Shown piece after piece: positions 27,730 to 37,509 of a stretch of 57,990 nucleotides of DNA. Within the stretch, counting starts at the first letter, position 1. The number at the start of each line of letters is the position of its first letter. Source of the stretch: Methanobacteriota archaeon (GTDB taxonomy: Archaea; Thermoplasmatota; Poseidoniia; Poseidoniales; Thalassarchaeaceae); the NCBI GenBank assembly GCA_018650285.1, contig JABIGF010000002.1:1-57990 (forward strand), in the 5' to 3' direction. The notes below the pieces were generated by a model. The model made no database searches. It saw only the letters and a program-made list of their open reading frames with translations, and was not told the origin of the DNA. Both the position numbers and the translations under genes were made by a program.

Positions 27730-29274
27730 TCAAATCACCTGGTCCCCTTGCACATCAAGGTGCATGAACTCTCTGCGCTTCATCTTCTGTGGAGCCATCT
27801 CTTGGAATCCAGCAAATCCTCGCTCGGAGAATGGGCTAGTATCACGGTCATTCTCTCTATGAGTTGTTGGAATGACGAACCTTTCATCGAGGAATGCAAG
27901 AGAGAGAAGTCTCTGCATGTCATTCGCATCTTTTTCGGTTAGTCCTGCTGCTTCGAGAACTGCTAGGTCTGGTGTCCCATCTACTCTTACGCTCCTGCGG
28001 TATGCTCGTACTGCAAGTTGGCGACTGAGTGCCTTCTCCACTTCACTAACATTTCCTGCAGAAAGCATGGTTGCTAGATATTGAATAGGTACTCTGAATT
28101 TGTCAAGACTTGGCAATACTGAATCTGCGTCAGCTGCAGAATGCATTCCATTTTCATCCAATACTGACTCTACCGGGCTCTCTGGTGGAACATAGAACAG
28201 ACTTGGTACTGTTCTAAACTCTGGATGTAATGGTAGAGCAATCTCCCACTCTACAAACATACGATAGATAGATGATCTCTGTGCTGCTTCCATCCAAGAA
28301 TCTGCAATCCCCTGCTTCTTTGCCTGAGCAATGACTTCAGGGTCATGTGGGTCAAGAATGATACTACGGTGAACTGCGACCAAATCTTTCTCATCAGCAG
28401 TTGCTGCCTCAATAACTCGGTCTTCATCAACCATAATTGGGCCCATGTATCTTATTCGACCAGGGCAAGCGTGGAAGCATGCAGGTGGTTGTCCTGTCTC
28501 AAGACGCGGATAACAAAGAAGACACTTCTCCATCTTTCCGCTACGCCAGTTGTAGTATGGCTTCTTGTAAGGACATGCTGAAACACAATATCTCCAGCCA
28601 CGGCAACGGTCTTGGTCAATCAAGACTACACCATCTTCCTCACGCTTGTGTGCTGCACCAGATGGGCAGGCTCCAACACAAGCTGGATTAGCACAGTGGT
28701 TACAAATACGTGGCAAGTAGATCATGAATGAATCCTGATATTTCAGATAGGCATCCTTCTCTTCCTGAGTCATGTCATCGAAATTAACGTCAAACTGGCC
28801 GGTAACATTTGCACCTGCAGCATTGTCTTCCCAATTGACACCCCAATTTGGCTTTACATTTTCTTCACCGGTCAATTCTGACTTAGGGCGAGCAACTGGT
28901 TGTTGCTTCAACTCCATTGGGTTGTGTAAGTCTTCATAGGTGAAAGTGAAAGTTCCTGTATCACCGACATAGTCTTTCATCTCAGGCTGTTCTGGATTGT
29001 AGAACAAGTTTGCCAATTCATACCACTTTGGTGCAATTTTCAATCTCAATGGACTACTCTTCTTGCCTGTGAGAATCCAGCCACCCTTGTACTCTTCTTG
29101 GTTTTCCCATTCTTTTGGATATCCTATTCCGGGCTTTGTTTCAACATTGTTCCAGAACATGTATTTGGCGCCTTCGCGGTTGGTCCAGATATTCTTACAC
29201 GCTACCGTACAAGTGTTACATCCTAGACATTTATCCATATTGAATACCATTGCCATTTGTTGCATTATCTTCAT
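27730..29274 (-). CDS. narH: Respiratory nitrate reductase beta subunit (Fe-S)
   Basis: 514 aa. Cys clusters: CLGCNTCTVACKN near residue 16, CNHCANPACVGACPSGA and CRGWRYCVSACPYKKP in the middle, and CLLCYPRLETGQPPACFHAC later. The Trp in CRGWRYC replaces a Cys, as in known NarH proteins, which gives one [3Fe-4S] plus three [4Fe-4S] clusters. It carries electrons from NarI to NarG. The start at 29274 lies 2 bp after the narG stop. No Tat signal is seen. Confidence 0.96.
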   Translation of the reverse strand: MKIMQQMAMVFNMDKCLGCNTCTVACKNIWTNREGAKYMFWNNVETKPGIGYPKEWENQEEYKGGWILTGKKSSPLRLKIAPKWYELANLFYNPEQPEMKDYVGDTGTFTFTYEDLHNPMELKQQPVARPKSELTGEENVKPNWGVNWEDNAAGANVTGQFDVNFDDMTQEEKDAYLKYQDSFMIYLPRICNHCANPACVGACPSGAAHKREEDGVVLIDQDRCRGWRYCVSACPYKKPYYNWRSGKMEKCLLCYPRLETGQPPACFHACPGRIRYMGPIMVDEDRVIEAATADEKDLVAVHRSIILDPHDPEVIAQAKKQGIADSWMEAAQRSSIYRMFVEWEIALPLHPEFRTVPSLFYVPPESPVESVLDENGMHSAADADSVLPSLDKFRVPIQYLATMLSAGNVSEVEKALSRQLAVRAYRRSVRVDGTPDLAVLEAAGLTEKDANDMQRLLSLAFLDERFVIPTTHRENDRDTSPFSERGFAGFQEMAPQKMKRREFMHLDVQGDQVI

Positions 29275-29276
29275 TT

Positions 29277-32200
29277 TCAGACCCCCTTCAACTTGTGCAG
29301 ATTTTTCTCTTCGTAGATGACTTTGCCCTCCACAAGAGGCATCTTTCGCACAATAACACCCATATCTCTCTCAGACGGACTTGGTCCGAGATAATTGATG
29401 AAGTAAGTAAATTGAGCATAACCACCAATCATACAGTTTGGATTCATCATCACACGAGTTGGTGCGTTGTTTCCACCTCCTCTAAGATCTGTTGCGCCAT
29501 ACTTCTTCGCTAATGGTGAAAATGGTACGTTGACGTGCCGTTCGTTCTGATGGTAAACAATACATGCTTCTGCTTTTACTGTGTGAGAAACAACAGCTCT
29601 TGCAACCTGAATACCATTATTTGTGAAAATTTCAACCCAGTCGTTGTCAACAACACCAATTTCTTTCGCATCATCATCATTAAGCCAACATAGAGGGCCA
29701 CCTCGGAAGAGATTGGTCATCTGCCATGTATCACGGAAGTTCGAGTGAATCTGCCACTTTCCATGCGGTGTCAAGAAACGAAGCAACTTAGAGTTACCAT
29801 TCTCCAATTCATGCATTGGCAAATCGCCAATTGCAACAGTATCAACTGCTGGCTTGTAGGTTGGTAGTGCTTCACCAAGGTCTCTGAAACCTTGGTGGTC
29901 AAAGTAAATCGCTTGCCTACCAGTCAAGGTATGCCATGGCTTGAGTTTTTCAACATTCATTGTCCATGGACCATAGGTTCTATCTGGGTCCTCAATAGCA
30001 CTCCAATGAGGCGAGGTGATTGAACGACGAGGTTGGCTTGAAAGGTCCTTGTATGAGTGAGCAATATCTCTCTCTCCCTCAACCATCTCAGCTAGTGGCA
30101 ATCCTACTCTCTTCTCAAGGTCAGTGAAAATCGCGTGCGACACTTCACCATCACTTTCTGGTGACATTCGCAAGATTGCTTCTGCAACTTGACTCGCATT
30201 AGAAATATCTGGTCGACCATGTTTCTCACCAATTTGGCGATTCTTCTTCATCGCTTCATAAGTTTCAGTCAAATCAAAATTGATTCCTTTTGCACCATAA
30301 CCTTCAGGCTGGCAACCAAGTGGTCCAATCGTTGTGTATTGTTCATACAACTTAGTGTAATCACGCTCAACAACCTTGACATGTGGGAATGTCTTGCCTG
30401 GAATTACCTCGCATTCACCAGATCTCCAATCCTTAATTTCACCGAGTGGCTGAGCCATTTCATCGGGACAATCTGTATAAATCGGCGTTAATACAACCTC
30501 TTTTACGGGACGTGAGAAGTAATCTTTCGCCATTTCTGAAAATACTTTACCAAGGAACTTAAACGCCTCCCAATCAGACTTTGCCTCCCATGCTGGGTCG
30601 TGTGCCGGGTTGAATGGATGGAAGAATGAATGCAAATCACTGCAAGTCAAATCGTGCTTCTCATACCAATGAGCAGCAGGAAGCACAACATCAGCATAAT
30701 TTGCTGAAGAGTCCATTCTTAAATTCAGTGAAACAACCATGTCGAGTTTTCCAACATCCACTTCTTCGTGCCATTTCACTTCGTTTATCATATCCTTTGA
30801 GCGCTCTTTGCCGAGAACATTGTCATGAGTTCCAAGTAAGTACTTCTGTCCATATTCTTGACCGCGAGTACTAGTTCCAAACAAATTGCCTCTCCAAATA
30901 GTGAGAACCTTTGGATGGTTGGCTTTTGCATCGGGATCTGTAATTGCGAAATCCATTTTTCCATCTTTGAATTGCTTTGCTACCCATTCTGCTATTTCGC
31001 CATCATCTTTGCAACCTGCATCAATTGCGTCTTGATAGACATCGATTGGGTTCTTCTTGTCAAATTCTGGATGGAAAGGCAACCAGCCGTTTCTTACTGC
31101 CAAGTGATTAATGTCAGCAGCATGGTTTCCATGCTTTGGGAGAGTCTTAGCATCTGGCGACCAAAGTGGTGTCAATGGCATTCCATCGTAGCGCCATTGG
31201 TCTGTGTGGAAATATTGCCATGAAGTACTGTTAGTATGACGAGATGGACGATACCAGTCTGTCGCACCAGCGAGGAATCCAACTGCTGCATAATTACGAA
31301 TCTTTTCTGTTCCGACATAGTGAGCAAATCCACCACCATTGTTTCCTTGACATCCACAGATGATACCCATCACTGCTTCAGCACGGTAAGTCAATGTGCC
31401 ACCATGATACCAATGTAAAATACCTGAACCTGTGATGAACAGCGACTTTCCTTTGGTTGCTTCTGCATTGTCGGCCCATTCACGAGCTACACGAATTGCA
31501 AGGTCACGGCTAACACCAGTCTCTTGTTCCTGCCATGCAGGGGTGAATGGTGCATCGGCATCATCGTAGTCTTCAGGATAATCACCAGAAAGTCCACGCC
31601 CGACACCATATTGTCCCATCATCAAGTCGAAAACAGTAGTGAACAGAACCTTGCCATTCTTTGTCTTGACTTCACGGGCTGGAACTCCACGAATGCTATT
31701 GATTGCTTTGTTACCGGTGTTCTTTGTTTCTCCAAGTTTATCGTATGTATGTGTAAAGTCAGGGAATCCAACCATCACTTCCTTGCTGCCCTTTTTGTCA
31801 AGCAACGATAGCAGGGGGTCATATTCCTCTCCAGTCAATGCATCTTCATGAGTTAAATTCCAACGACCTGTGTTTTCTGTTTCCCAGCGATGACCAAGAG
31901 TACCGGTTGGAATCTTCATATCACCAGAATCATTGTCTACCTGAACAGGCTTCCACTCATCATATTCTTCACCTTCAAACTGAGCAAAGTCAGATGCACG
32001 TAGGAATCTTCCATTTGTGTAATAACCATCTTCTTCATCTAGCATTACCAAGAATGGCATGTTTGTATATCTCTTTACATAACTGTGGAAATACTCGGCT
32101 TTTCGCTCATGGTGATACTCATTGAGAATCACATGGATACAGGCACTGAGGAAAGCATTGTCCGCGCCCTCCTTAATCTGCACCCACAAATCAGAGAACT

Positions 32201-33041
32201 TGGTGACATCCGAATAATCAGGAGAGAGATTGGTAATCTTTCCACCGTTATACTTGTGCTCAGAAGCAAAGTGAGCATCAGGAGTTCTTGTCATTGGTAG
32301 ATTTGAACCCATGACAATCCAGTATGTTCCTTGATACCAATCTGCACTTTCTGCAACATCGGTTTGATCACCCCAAATCCATGGCATGATGTGAGGCAGG
32401 TCGTGATACCACTCATAGAACGAAAGCATGCTTCCGCCCATCAGTTGGTTATAGCGCTGCCCAGATGAGAATGAAACCATACTCATTGCTGGAATTGGAG
32501 AGAACGCCTGAATGTGGTCTGCTCCGTACTTCTTGATTGTGTAAATCTGGCTTGCAGCAATAATCTCTGCACTCTCTTCCCAGGTCCCGCGCCTCCATCC
32601 AGCTTTTCCTCTTGCATTCTTGTATGCTTTTGCAAGTGTTGGATTTTCCACTACAGATGCCCACGCTTCGACAGGGCCAATTCCTTTCTTTCGTTGTGAA
32701 TTGTATGCATTCCACAATTTTCTGCGGATGTAAGGGAATTTAGGTCGCACTGGTGAATATGGATACCATGATGCTGAGATACCTCTTTGACATCCGCGCG
32801 GTTCATAATTAGGTGTTTCATCATTGATTTGAGGCCAGTCAGTTTTCTGCAACTCCCAGCAAATAATACCATCTTTGACGAAAACTTCCCAACTACAGGA
32901 ACCTGAACAGTTGACACTGTGACTAGTTCTTACTGAGTAATCGTGTGCCCATCTGTCGCGGTAGAATTTTTCCCATGTGCGGGATTCTTTCGCCTTCTTG
33001 AACCAAGTGAATCTTCCATTTCCTTTCTTGTCGTCATCCAT
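29277..33041 (-). CDS. narG: Respiratory nitrate reductase alpha subunit (molybdopterin)
   Basis: About 1254 aa. N-terminal FS0 cluster motif HSVNCSGSC at residues 41-49 (His first, as in NarG). QTDVAESADWYQ contains the Asp expected to bind molybdenum. RTPDAHF and DLWVQIKEGAD are further NarG signatures. The start at 33041 follows GGTGAT; the longer frame would overlap the upstream gene. No twin-arginine signal is present at the N-terminus, so the catalytic subunit is predicted to face the cytoplasm, unlike haloarchaeal enzymes. It reduces nitrate to nitrite and depends on MobB-type cofactor maturation. Confidence 0.96.
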   Translation of the reverse strand: MDDDKKGNGRFTWFKKAKESRTWEKFYRDRWAHDYSVRTSHSVNCSGSCSWEVFVKDGIICWELQKTDWPQINDETPNYEPRGCQRGISASWYPYSPVRPKFPYIRRKLWNAYNSQRKKGIGPVEAWASVVENPTLAKAYKNARGKAGWRRGTWEESAEIIAASQIYTIKKYGADHIQAFSPIPAMSMVSFSSGQRYNQLMGGSMLSFYEWYHDLPHIMPWIWGDQTDVAESADWYQGTYWIVMGSNLPMTRTPDAHFASEHKYNGGKITNLSPDYSDVTKFSDLWVQIKEGADNAFLSACIHVILNEYHHERKAEYFHSYVKRYTNMPFLVMLDEEDGYYTNGRFLRASDFAQFEGEEYDEWKPVQVDNDSGDMKIPTGTLGHRWETENTGRWNLTHEDALTGEEYDPLLSLLDKKGSKEVMVGFPDFTHTYDKLGETKNTGNKAINSIRGVPAREVKTKNGKVLFTTVFDLMMGQYGVGRGLSGDYPEDYDDADAPFTPAWQEQETGVSRDLAIRVAREWADNAEATKGKSLFITGSGILHWYHGGTLTYRAEAVMGIICGCQGNNGGGFAHYVGTEKIRNYAAVGFLAGATDWYRPSRHTNSTSWQYFHTDQWRYDGMPLTPLWSPDAKTLPKHGNHAADINHLAVRNGWLPFHPEFDKKNPIDVYQDAIDAGCKDDGEIAEWVAKQFKDGKMDFAITDPDAKANHPKVLTIWRGNLFGTSTRGQEYGQKYLLGTHDNVLGKERSKDMINEVKWHEEVDVGKLDMVVSLNLRMDSSANYADVVLPAAHWYEKHDLTCSDLHSFFHPFNPAHDPAWEAKSDWEAFKFLGKVFSEMAKDYFSRPVKEVVLTPIYTDCPDEMAQPLGEIKDWRSGECEVIPGKTFPHVKVVERDYTKLYEQYTTIGPLGCQPEGYGAKGINFDLTETYEAMKKNRQIGEKHGRPDISNASQVAEAILRMSPESDGEVSHAIFTDLEKRVGLPLAEMVEGERDIAHSYKDLSSQPRRSITSPHWSAIEDPDRTYGPWTMNVEKLKPWHTLTGRQAIYFDHQGFRDLGEALPTYKPAVDTVAIGDLPMHELENGNSKLLRFLTPHGKWQIHSNFRDTWQMTNLFRGGPLCWLNDDDAKEIGVVDNDWVEIFTNNGIQVARAVVSHTVKAEACIVYHQNERHVNVPFSPLAKKYGATDLRGGGNNAPTRVMMNPNCMIGGYAQFTYFINYLGPSPSERDMGVIVRKMPLVEGKVIYEEKNLHKLKGV

Positions 33042-33057
33042 AATATCACCTTTTTTC

Positions 33058-33741
33058 TCAAATCTCCCCACGTCTACCACGTGGCTTCTTACTACTTCCA
33101 AATAGTAACATGAGCGCCATCAAAACAACACATCCTGCGATAATCGCATTCATTGTCCAGTCAGGGACGTCGAGTCTTGCTTCAGGCTCAATAAGAGTTT
33201 GAACAATGCTTCCATCTGCATTCAGATAGAAAGTTGCCATGTTCCAATCGTCAGCATCAGTAGCTGAACTGTCACCGTTGACAGAGTTAGTACGTAGAGT
33301 AAATTCAGTAACATCTGAAGAGCCTGCAGTCCACTCTATTTGCCAAGAGCGCTGATCATTTCCTGCGGTAGAATGTGTTGCCTCATCGCCATCCGCTACA
33401 ACATTTGTATTTGATGCAAATGAACCGGAGTCAGCATTGACTAGGAAACCACCGGAGTTATCGCCAGCCTCAGCAGGGCCTCCTGTGAAACTCACTTCAA
33501 GGGCGTATGTGTTGCCTTCGACTATTGCTTCACTGTTGACCATCGTCAAACTTGGAACCACTTCTTCGGCTTGCGCACCATGGCAAATACATCCTGAACC
33601 CGCACTTGTCGTACTAAGGCCGCCATCCATACCAGGACTATAACCCGTACTTGTTGGAGCTAACAATAACCCCAATGCGACCAAAATCAAAATACCTGAG
33701 AGGGTTTTTCTTCCCTTATTCGTACCTGTAATCACTTTCAT
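33058..33741 (-). CDS. Secreted membrane-anchored CxCH protein (paralogue 1)
   Basis: About 227 aa. N-terminal signal helix (SGILILVALGLLLAPTSTG), then GSGCICHGAQAEE, a beta-rich domain with EVSFTGGPAEAGDNSGGF and STAGNDQRSWQIEWTA, and a C-terminal membrane helix (NAIIAGCVVLMALMLLFG) with a basic tail. A paralogue is encoded at 49525-50124 with GCACHG at the same place. CxCH is one residue shorter than the usual heme c motif CxxCH. The fold resembles Reeler/choice-of-anchor surface domains. ATG at 33741 follows AGGAG; the gene heads the nar operon. Redox or metal binding at the surface is a hypothesis. Confidence 0.75.
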   Translation of the reverse strand: MKVITGTNKGRKTLSGILILVALGLLLAPTSTGYSPGMDGGLSTTSAGSGCICHGAQAEEVVPSLTMVNSEAIVEGNTYALEVSFTGGPAEAGDNSGGFLVNADSGSFASNTNVVADGDEATHSTAGNDQRSWQIEWTAGSSDVTEFTLRTNSVNGDSSATDADDWNMATFYLNADGSIVQTLIEPEARLDVPDWTMNAIIAGCVVLMALMLLFGSSKKPRGRRGEI

Positions 33742-33856
33742 CACTCCTGTTTTATTCTATCGTTTGAAATTGGTTACCGTCTTCATTTGATTATCAGACT
33801 ATAGCCCAACCTCTCTCCGTGTTCTTTGCCTGTAAAGAATTCAAACAGTCTAACTG

Positions 33857-33870
33857 CCGAACATGTCCGA
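33857..33870 (-). promoter_or_regulatory. CCGAAYATRTTCGG site heading the nar operon
   Basis: Read toward the genes: TCGGACATGTTCGG. It is 115 bp before the ATG of the CxCH gene, so a transcript starting 36 bp downstream would have a leader of about 80 nt. The rest of the 33742-33951 intergenic region shows no other clear signal. Confidence 0.8.
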
Positions 33871-33951
33871 CGCGGTTATTACCGGTTATTATCACCTAAA
33901 CATGCCACCGAGTTTTTTCAATATGTAGAAACAAAAAAATAATGTTTGATT

Positions 33952-35355
33952 TTAACAAAATGTTTGAGTTCTATTCAACCAATCAAAACGTGCAGAAAAA
34001 TGACGCAAGAATTCAGGTGCTTCAATAATTTGCATTCCACCTATTAATTCCGCCCTTTCTACAATCGCTACCGCAGTATCAACCACATGGCACAGATGAC
34101 TCTCAGTGTAGGTTCGTCGAGGGATTGCTAATCGTATCAGTTCAAGCGGAGGTGTCACTAACTCACCCGTATCTGGGGAAATAAATGACATCATTACAGA
34201 ACCAATCTCAACAGACCTAACTCCACCTTCAAGATACATTTCAATAGATAGAGATTGAGCTGGAAATTCACTTGCAGGCACATGTGGCAAAATCGCTCCT
34301 GCATCGATGTATACAGCATGCCCTCCAGGGGGAGATAGTACTGGAACCCCTCTATCTTTGAGTTCATCGTGAAGCCACTTTACTTGACTAGCCCGATAGG
34401 AAAGGTACCCTTCGTCAATCCCTTCAATAAGTCCGGTTGCCATAGCATCAATATCTCGCCCAGCTAATCCACCATACGAAGGAAAGCCTTCTCTCATTAT
34501 CAACTCATTTTTTGCATTTTCATACAATTTATCATCATTCATCAGCAGTAAGCCGCCGATATTGACTATCGCATCTTTCTTTGCACTAAACGTTGCACCA
34601 TCTGCTAGTGAAAACATACGATGAGCAATGCTTTCAACAGTCCAATCCTCATATTCTGGTTCTCTTTGTTTAATGAACCACGCATTTTCTGCATAACGGC
34701 AAGCATCAATGAAAAGAGGTTTGTTGTACTCTTGGCATATATTGTGAATGGATTCAATATTCGCTAGTGAAACTGGCTGTCCACCGCCCGCATTGTTTGT
34801 CACTGTAACCATACAGAATGGCACTCTTTCATGATATTCCTCAAGAAATTGGTGGAAGCGATCAATGTCAATATTGCCCTTGAACGGGCTGAGGTCATTT
34901 GGGTCAGCACTCGCTTCAACTACCAGATTTGTAGGAGTCCCCCCACGCGCTAAGATGTTTGCAGCGGTAGTATCAAAATGAGTATTTGATGGGACCAAAT
35001 CTCCTTTTTTGAGAAGGCAGGTTGCCAATATTCCTTCTGCTGCACGCCCTTGGTGAGTAGGAAGATAATGTTTGAATCCAAAAATTCTGTTGACTGATTC
35101 TTTGAGGCGTTGAGATGAACGTGAGCCAGCGTATGATTCATCACCTCGCATTAGTGACGCCCACTGTTCATCAGACATCGCACCTGTACCTGAATCAGTC
35201 AGCATGTCAATCATGACTTTATCAGCTGGGAGGTTGAAGAGATTGAATCCGGCTTTTTCTATTGCTTCTTGTCGTTCTTCACGAGTTGTCAAACTAATGT
35301 GTTCAACCATCTTGATACGAAACGGCTCAAATGGATGTTGATTGCCTCTACCCAT
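33952..35355 (-). CDS. tnaA: Tryptophanase (beta-eliminating lyase)
   Basis: 467 aa, PLP enzyme. FEPFRIKMVE at the start, LPTHQGRAAEG, NNAGGGQPVSLAN, the PLP-lysine motif FSAKKDAIVNIGG, and LAIPRRTYT near the end place it in the tryptophanase/tyrosine phenol-lyase family. Two positions that distinguish the activities look tryptophanase-like: HFDTT (Asp where the phenol-lyase has Thr) and VEIGS (Ile where the phenol-lyase has Arg). It would split tryptophan into indole, pyruvate and ammonia. The regulon palindrome ends exactly 36 bp before the ATG, which points to a leaderless transcript. It is not part of the benzoyl-CoA operon but shares its control. Confidence 0.88.
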   Translation of the reverse strand: MGRGNQHPFEPFRIKMVEHISLTTREERQEAIEKAGFNLFNLPADKVMIDMLTDSGTGAMSDEQWASLMRGDESYAGSRSSQRLKESVNRIFGFKHYLPTHQGRAAEGILATCLLKKGDLVPSNTHFDTTAANILARGGTPTNLVVEASADPNDLSPFKGNIDIDRFHQFLEEYHERVPFCMVTVTNNAGGGQPVSLANIESIHNICQEYNKPLFIDACRYAENAWFIKQREPEYEDWTVESIAHRMFSLADGATFSAKKDAIVNIGGLLLMNDDKLYENAKNELIMREGFPSYGGLAGRDIDAMATGLIEGIDEGYLSYRASQVKWLHDELKDRGVPVLSPPGGHAVYIDAGAILPHVPASEFPAQSLSIEMYLEGGVRSVEIGSVMMSFISPDTGELVTPPLELIRLAIPRRTYTESHLCHVVDTAVAIVERAELIGGMQIIEAPEFLRHFSARFDWLNRTQTFC

Positions 35356-35391
35356 GGTTATCTGATTGAGGTTTCATCAATACCAAAGCGC

Positions 35392-35405
35392 CCGAATATA
35401 TTCGG
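35392..35405 (-). promoter_or_regulatory. CCGAAYATRTTCGG site upstream of tnaA
   Basis: CCGAATATATTCGG, a perfect palindrome ending exactly 36 bp before the tnaA ATG. Confidence 0.9.
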
Positions 35406-35454
35406 TTCTTTTTCGGGGGTAAGGCTGTCGAAAATGGTATTCAGAAACATCCCA

Positions 35455-36774
35455 TCATCGGCGGAAAATTGCTGCTTCTCCTTGCCCTACACCAACGCAG
35501 AGAGAAGCCAATCCATTCATTTCCCCTTCGTGCTCTTGAGAACGTTTTACCATTTCATGAAGTAAAGTAACAACTATCCTTGCACCTGAGCAACCTAAGG
35601 GGTGGCCAAGAGCGACTGCTCCGCCATTGACATTGACAATATCTTCACTCAATCCCAATTCGTTCACACAAGTCAATGCCTGAACTGCAAATGCTTCATT
35701 CAGTTCTGCAAGATGAATGTCGGAAATCTCCATTCCAGCCCGCGCTAACGCCTTGCGCGTAGCAGGCACTGGACCCCAGCCCATTGTCTTTGGAGGGACG
35801 CCTGCCGCTGCACTTGCAATCCAAGTAGCCATAGGAGTCAAACCAAGTTCAGCAGCCTTTTCAGAACTCATCAAAACTAATGCAGCAGCACCATCATTGA
35901 TGCCACTAGAATTGGCAGCAGTAACACTACCGCCTTCTTTGAAAGCAGGCCTTAATCTAGCCAATTTCTCCATTGTGCTTCCTCGCCTTGGACGCTCATC
36001 GACATCAAAAATCACAGGGTCCGCTCGACGTTGTGGTATCTCTACAGGTACTATCTCATCCTTGAATCTCCCTGAATCCGTAGCTGCAAGGGCCCTTTCT
36101 GTACTCTGCAAAGAAAATCTATCTTGTTCTTCTCTGCTAGTTTTGTCAGCCTCAACGGCCTCAAGTTCACGCAAGTTCTCAGCCGTAACACCCATGCCAT
36201 CATTTCCATAGGCTTCCTTTAATTTTGGATTTGGGAAACGCCAACCAATTGTCGTATCATGCACTTTTGGGTCGCCCCATGCAAAACCAGATTCTGCTTT
36301 TGCCATCACATATGGTGCGCGTGACATTGATTCCACCCCGCCAACAACGTAGACATCACCTTCACCACAACGAATTGCTCGCGCTGCTGAATTGAGTGCT
36401 GTTAACCCTGAAGCACATAGTCGATTGAAAGTAACTGCGCCAACCGAAGTTGGCAAGCCGGCTAGCAGTGTTGCCATTCTTGCTACATTACGATTATCTT
36501 CACCGGCTTGATTGGTGCATCCAAAGAATACTTCTTCAACTTCGCCACCATCAATTCCTGCTCTTTCAACCGCCTCTTTAATGACCAAGGCAGCGAGATC
36601 ATCTGGCCTCACAGTGGCTAACGCACCACCGTGATTTCCAATCGCTGTACGAACTGCTGAAACAACTACTACTTCACGCACGTAACCACTCTCCTGTTCT
36701 ACCGGAGGAGCCTCTCCCCCTTGAGTAGTGCGGAACACGGCAAGGTGTTCAGATGTATTGCCCGCCATCGACAT
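35455..36774 (-). CDS. Thiolase (3-oxoadipyl/3-oxopimelyl-CoA type)
   Basis: 439 aa. Nucleophile Cys in NRLCASGLTA, and the C-terminal GHPLGCSGAR and SLCVGVGQGEA, are thiolase motifs. GCTNQAGEDNRNVARMA is the signature of thiolases acting on 3-oxodicarboxyl-CoA such as PcaF/PaaJ. In this operon it could cleave 3-oxopimelyl-CoA to glutaryl-CoA and acetyl-CoA, and it could also serve the BoxB route at 3-oxoadipyl-CoA. The N-terminus is about 28 residues longer than usual; ATG 36774 or 36768 both overlap the SDR gene, and a GTG just before REVVVVSA is an alternative start. Confidence 0.88.
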   Translation of the reverse strand: MSMAGNTSEHLAVFRTTQGGEAPPVEQESGYVREVVVVSAVRTAIGNHGGALATVRPDDLAALVIKEAVERAGIDGGEVEEVFFGCTNQAGEDNRNVARMATLLAGLPTSVGAVTFNRLCASGLTALNSAARAIRCGEGDVYVVGGVESMSRAPYVMAKAESGFAWGDPKVHDTTIGWRFPNPKLKEAYGNDGMGVTAENLRELEAVEADKTSREEQDRFSLQSTERALAATDSGRFKDEIVPVEIPQRRADPVIFDVDERPRRGSTMEKLARLRPAFKEGGSVTAANSSGINDGAAALVLMSSEKAAELGLTPMATWIASAAAGVPPKTMGWGPVPATRKALARAGMEISDIHLAELNEAFAVQALTCVNELGLSEDIVNVNGGAVALGHPLGCSGARIVVTLLHEMVKRSQEHEGEMNGLASLCVGVGQGEAAIFRR

Positions 36775-37504
36775 TGATTACTTGTCCAGTAATATGGCGC
36801 GCCATTGGTGAACACAACCAAACTATTGCTTGGCCAACCTCAGCAGGTTGACCAAGGCGCCCAAGAATAATTTCTCCAAGCGCCTTTTCTTTGACCGAAT
36901 CTGGTGCTTCTGAAACCATTTCTGTTTCAATTAATCCAGGGGCTATTGCATTAACATTAACATCTGAACGACCCATTTCTCTAGCCACTGTTTTGGTCAA
37001 AGCAATTACTCCACCCTTTGCTGCAGTATAGTTTGACTGTCCAAATTTCCCACGCAGTCCGTTGATTGAGGTGACATTGACAATGCTTCCACCCTTTTGT
37101 TCCCGCATGTGTGGAGTTGCTGCGCGGAGAAAATTAAAGCAACCTTTCAAGTCAACATCAATGACGCGATCCCACTGTTCCTCTTCCATCTTCCAAATGA
37201 CGCCGTCCCAATTCATTCCCGCATTATTGACAAGAAAATCAAGACCACCCAAAGTATCTACAACTTCTGCTACAACCTCGGCTGCTCGGTTATATTCAGC
37301 AACATCCGCCTTAAGAGCGAGTGCTTTAACTCCAAATGATTCTGCTTCAGCAGCGATAACTTTCGCTTCATCTTCATGGCTACGATATGTGAAAGCGACA
37401 TTGGCTCCAGCCTTGGCAAATTCCAATACTGTCGCTTTACCAATCCCCATACTTCCGCCAGTAATCAATGCTGTTTTGCCACTAAAATCAATTGTCATAG
37501 CCAT
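36749..37504 (-). CDS. SDR oxidoreductase, 3-hydroxyacyl-CoA dehydrogenase-like
   Basis: About 251 aa, classical SDR. TGGSMGIGKA binds the cofactor, NNAGMNWDG follows, the catalytic Ser/Tyr/Lys lie in VTSINGL and YTAAKGG, and the end (ITGQVINVDGGQYI) is FabG/PhaB-like. In its operon the expected step is oxidation of 3-hydroxypimelyl-CoA to the 3-oxo form, between the ring hydrolase and the thiolase. Acetoacetyl-CoA or 3-oxoacyl-ACP reductase is the alternative. Start ATG 37504 follows AGGAG; the frame opens three codons earlier at a GTG. Confidence 0.85.
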   Translation of the reverse strand: MAMTIDFSGKTALITGGSMGIGKATVLEFAKAGANVAFTYRSHEDEAKVIAAEAESFGVKALALKADVAEYNRAAEVVAEVVDTLGGLDFLVNNAGMNWDGVIWKMEEEQWDRVIDVDLKGCFNFLRAATPHMREQKGGSIVNVTSINGLRGKFGQSNYTAAKGGVIALTKTVAREMGRSDVNVNAIAPGLIETEMVSEAPDSVKEKALGEIILGRLGQPAEVGQAIVWLCSPMARHITGQVINVDGGQYI

Positions 37505-37509
37505 TTGAT

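Noticed and set aside
33952-35355. Tyrosine phenol-lyase
   Set aside because: The family is right, but the Asp in HFDTT and the Ile in VEIGS are tryptophanase-like, where the phenol-lyase has Thr and Arg. This would have fed phenol to the benzoyl-CoA route, but the residues argue against it.
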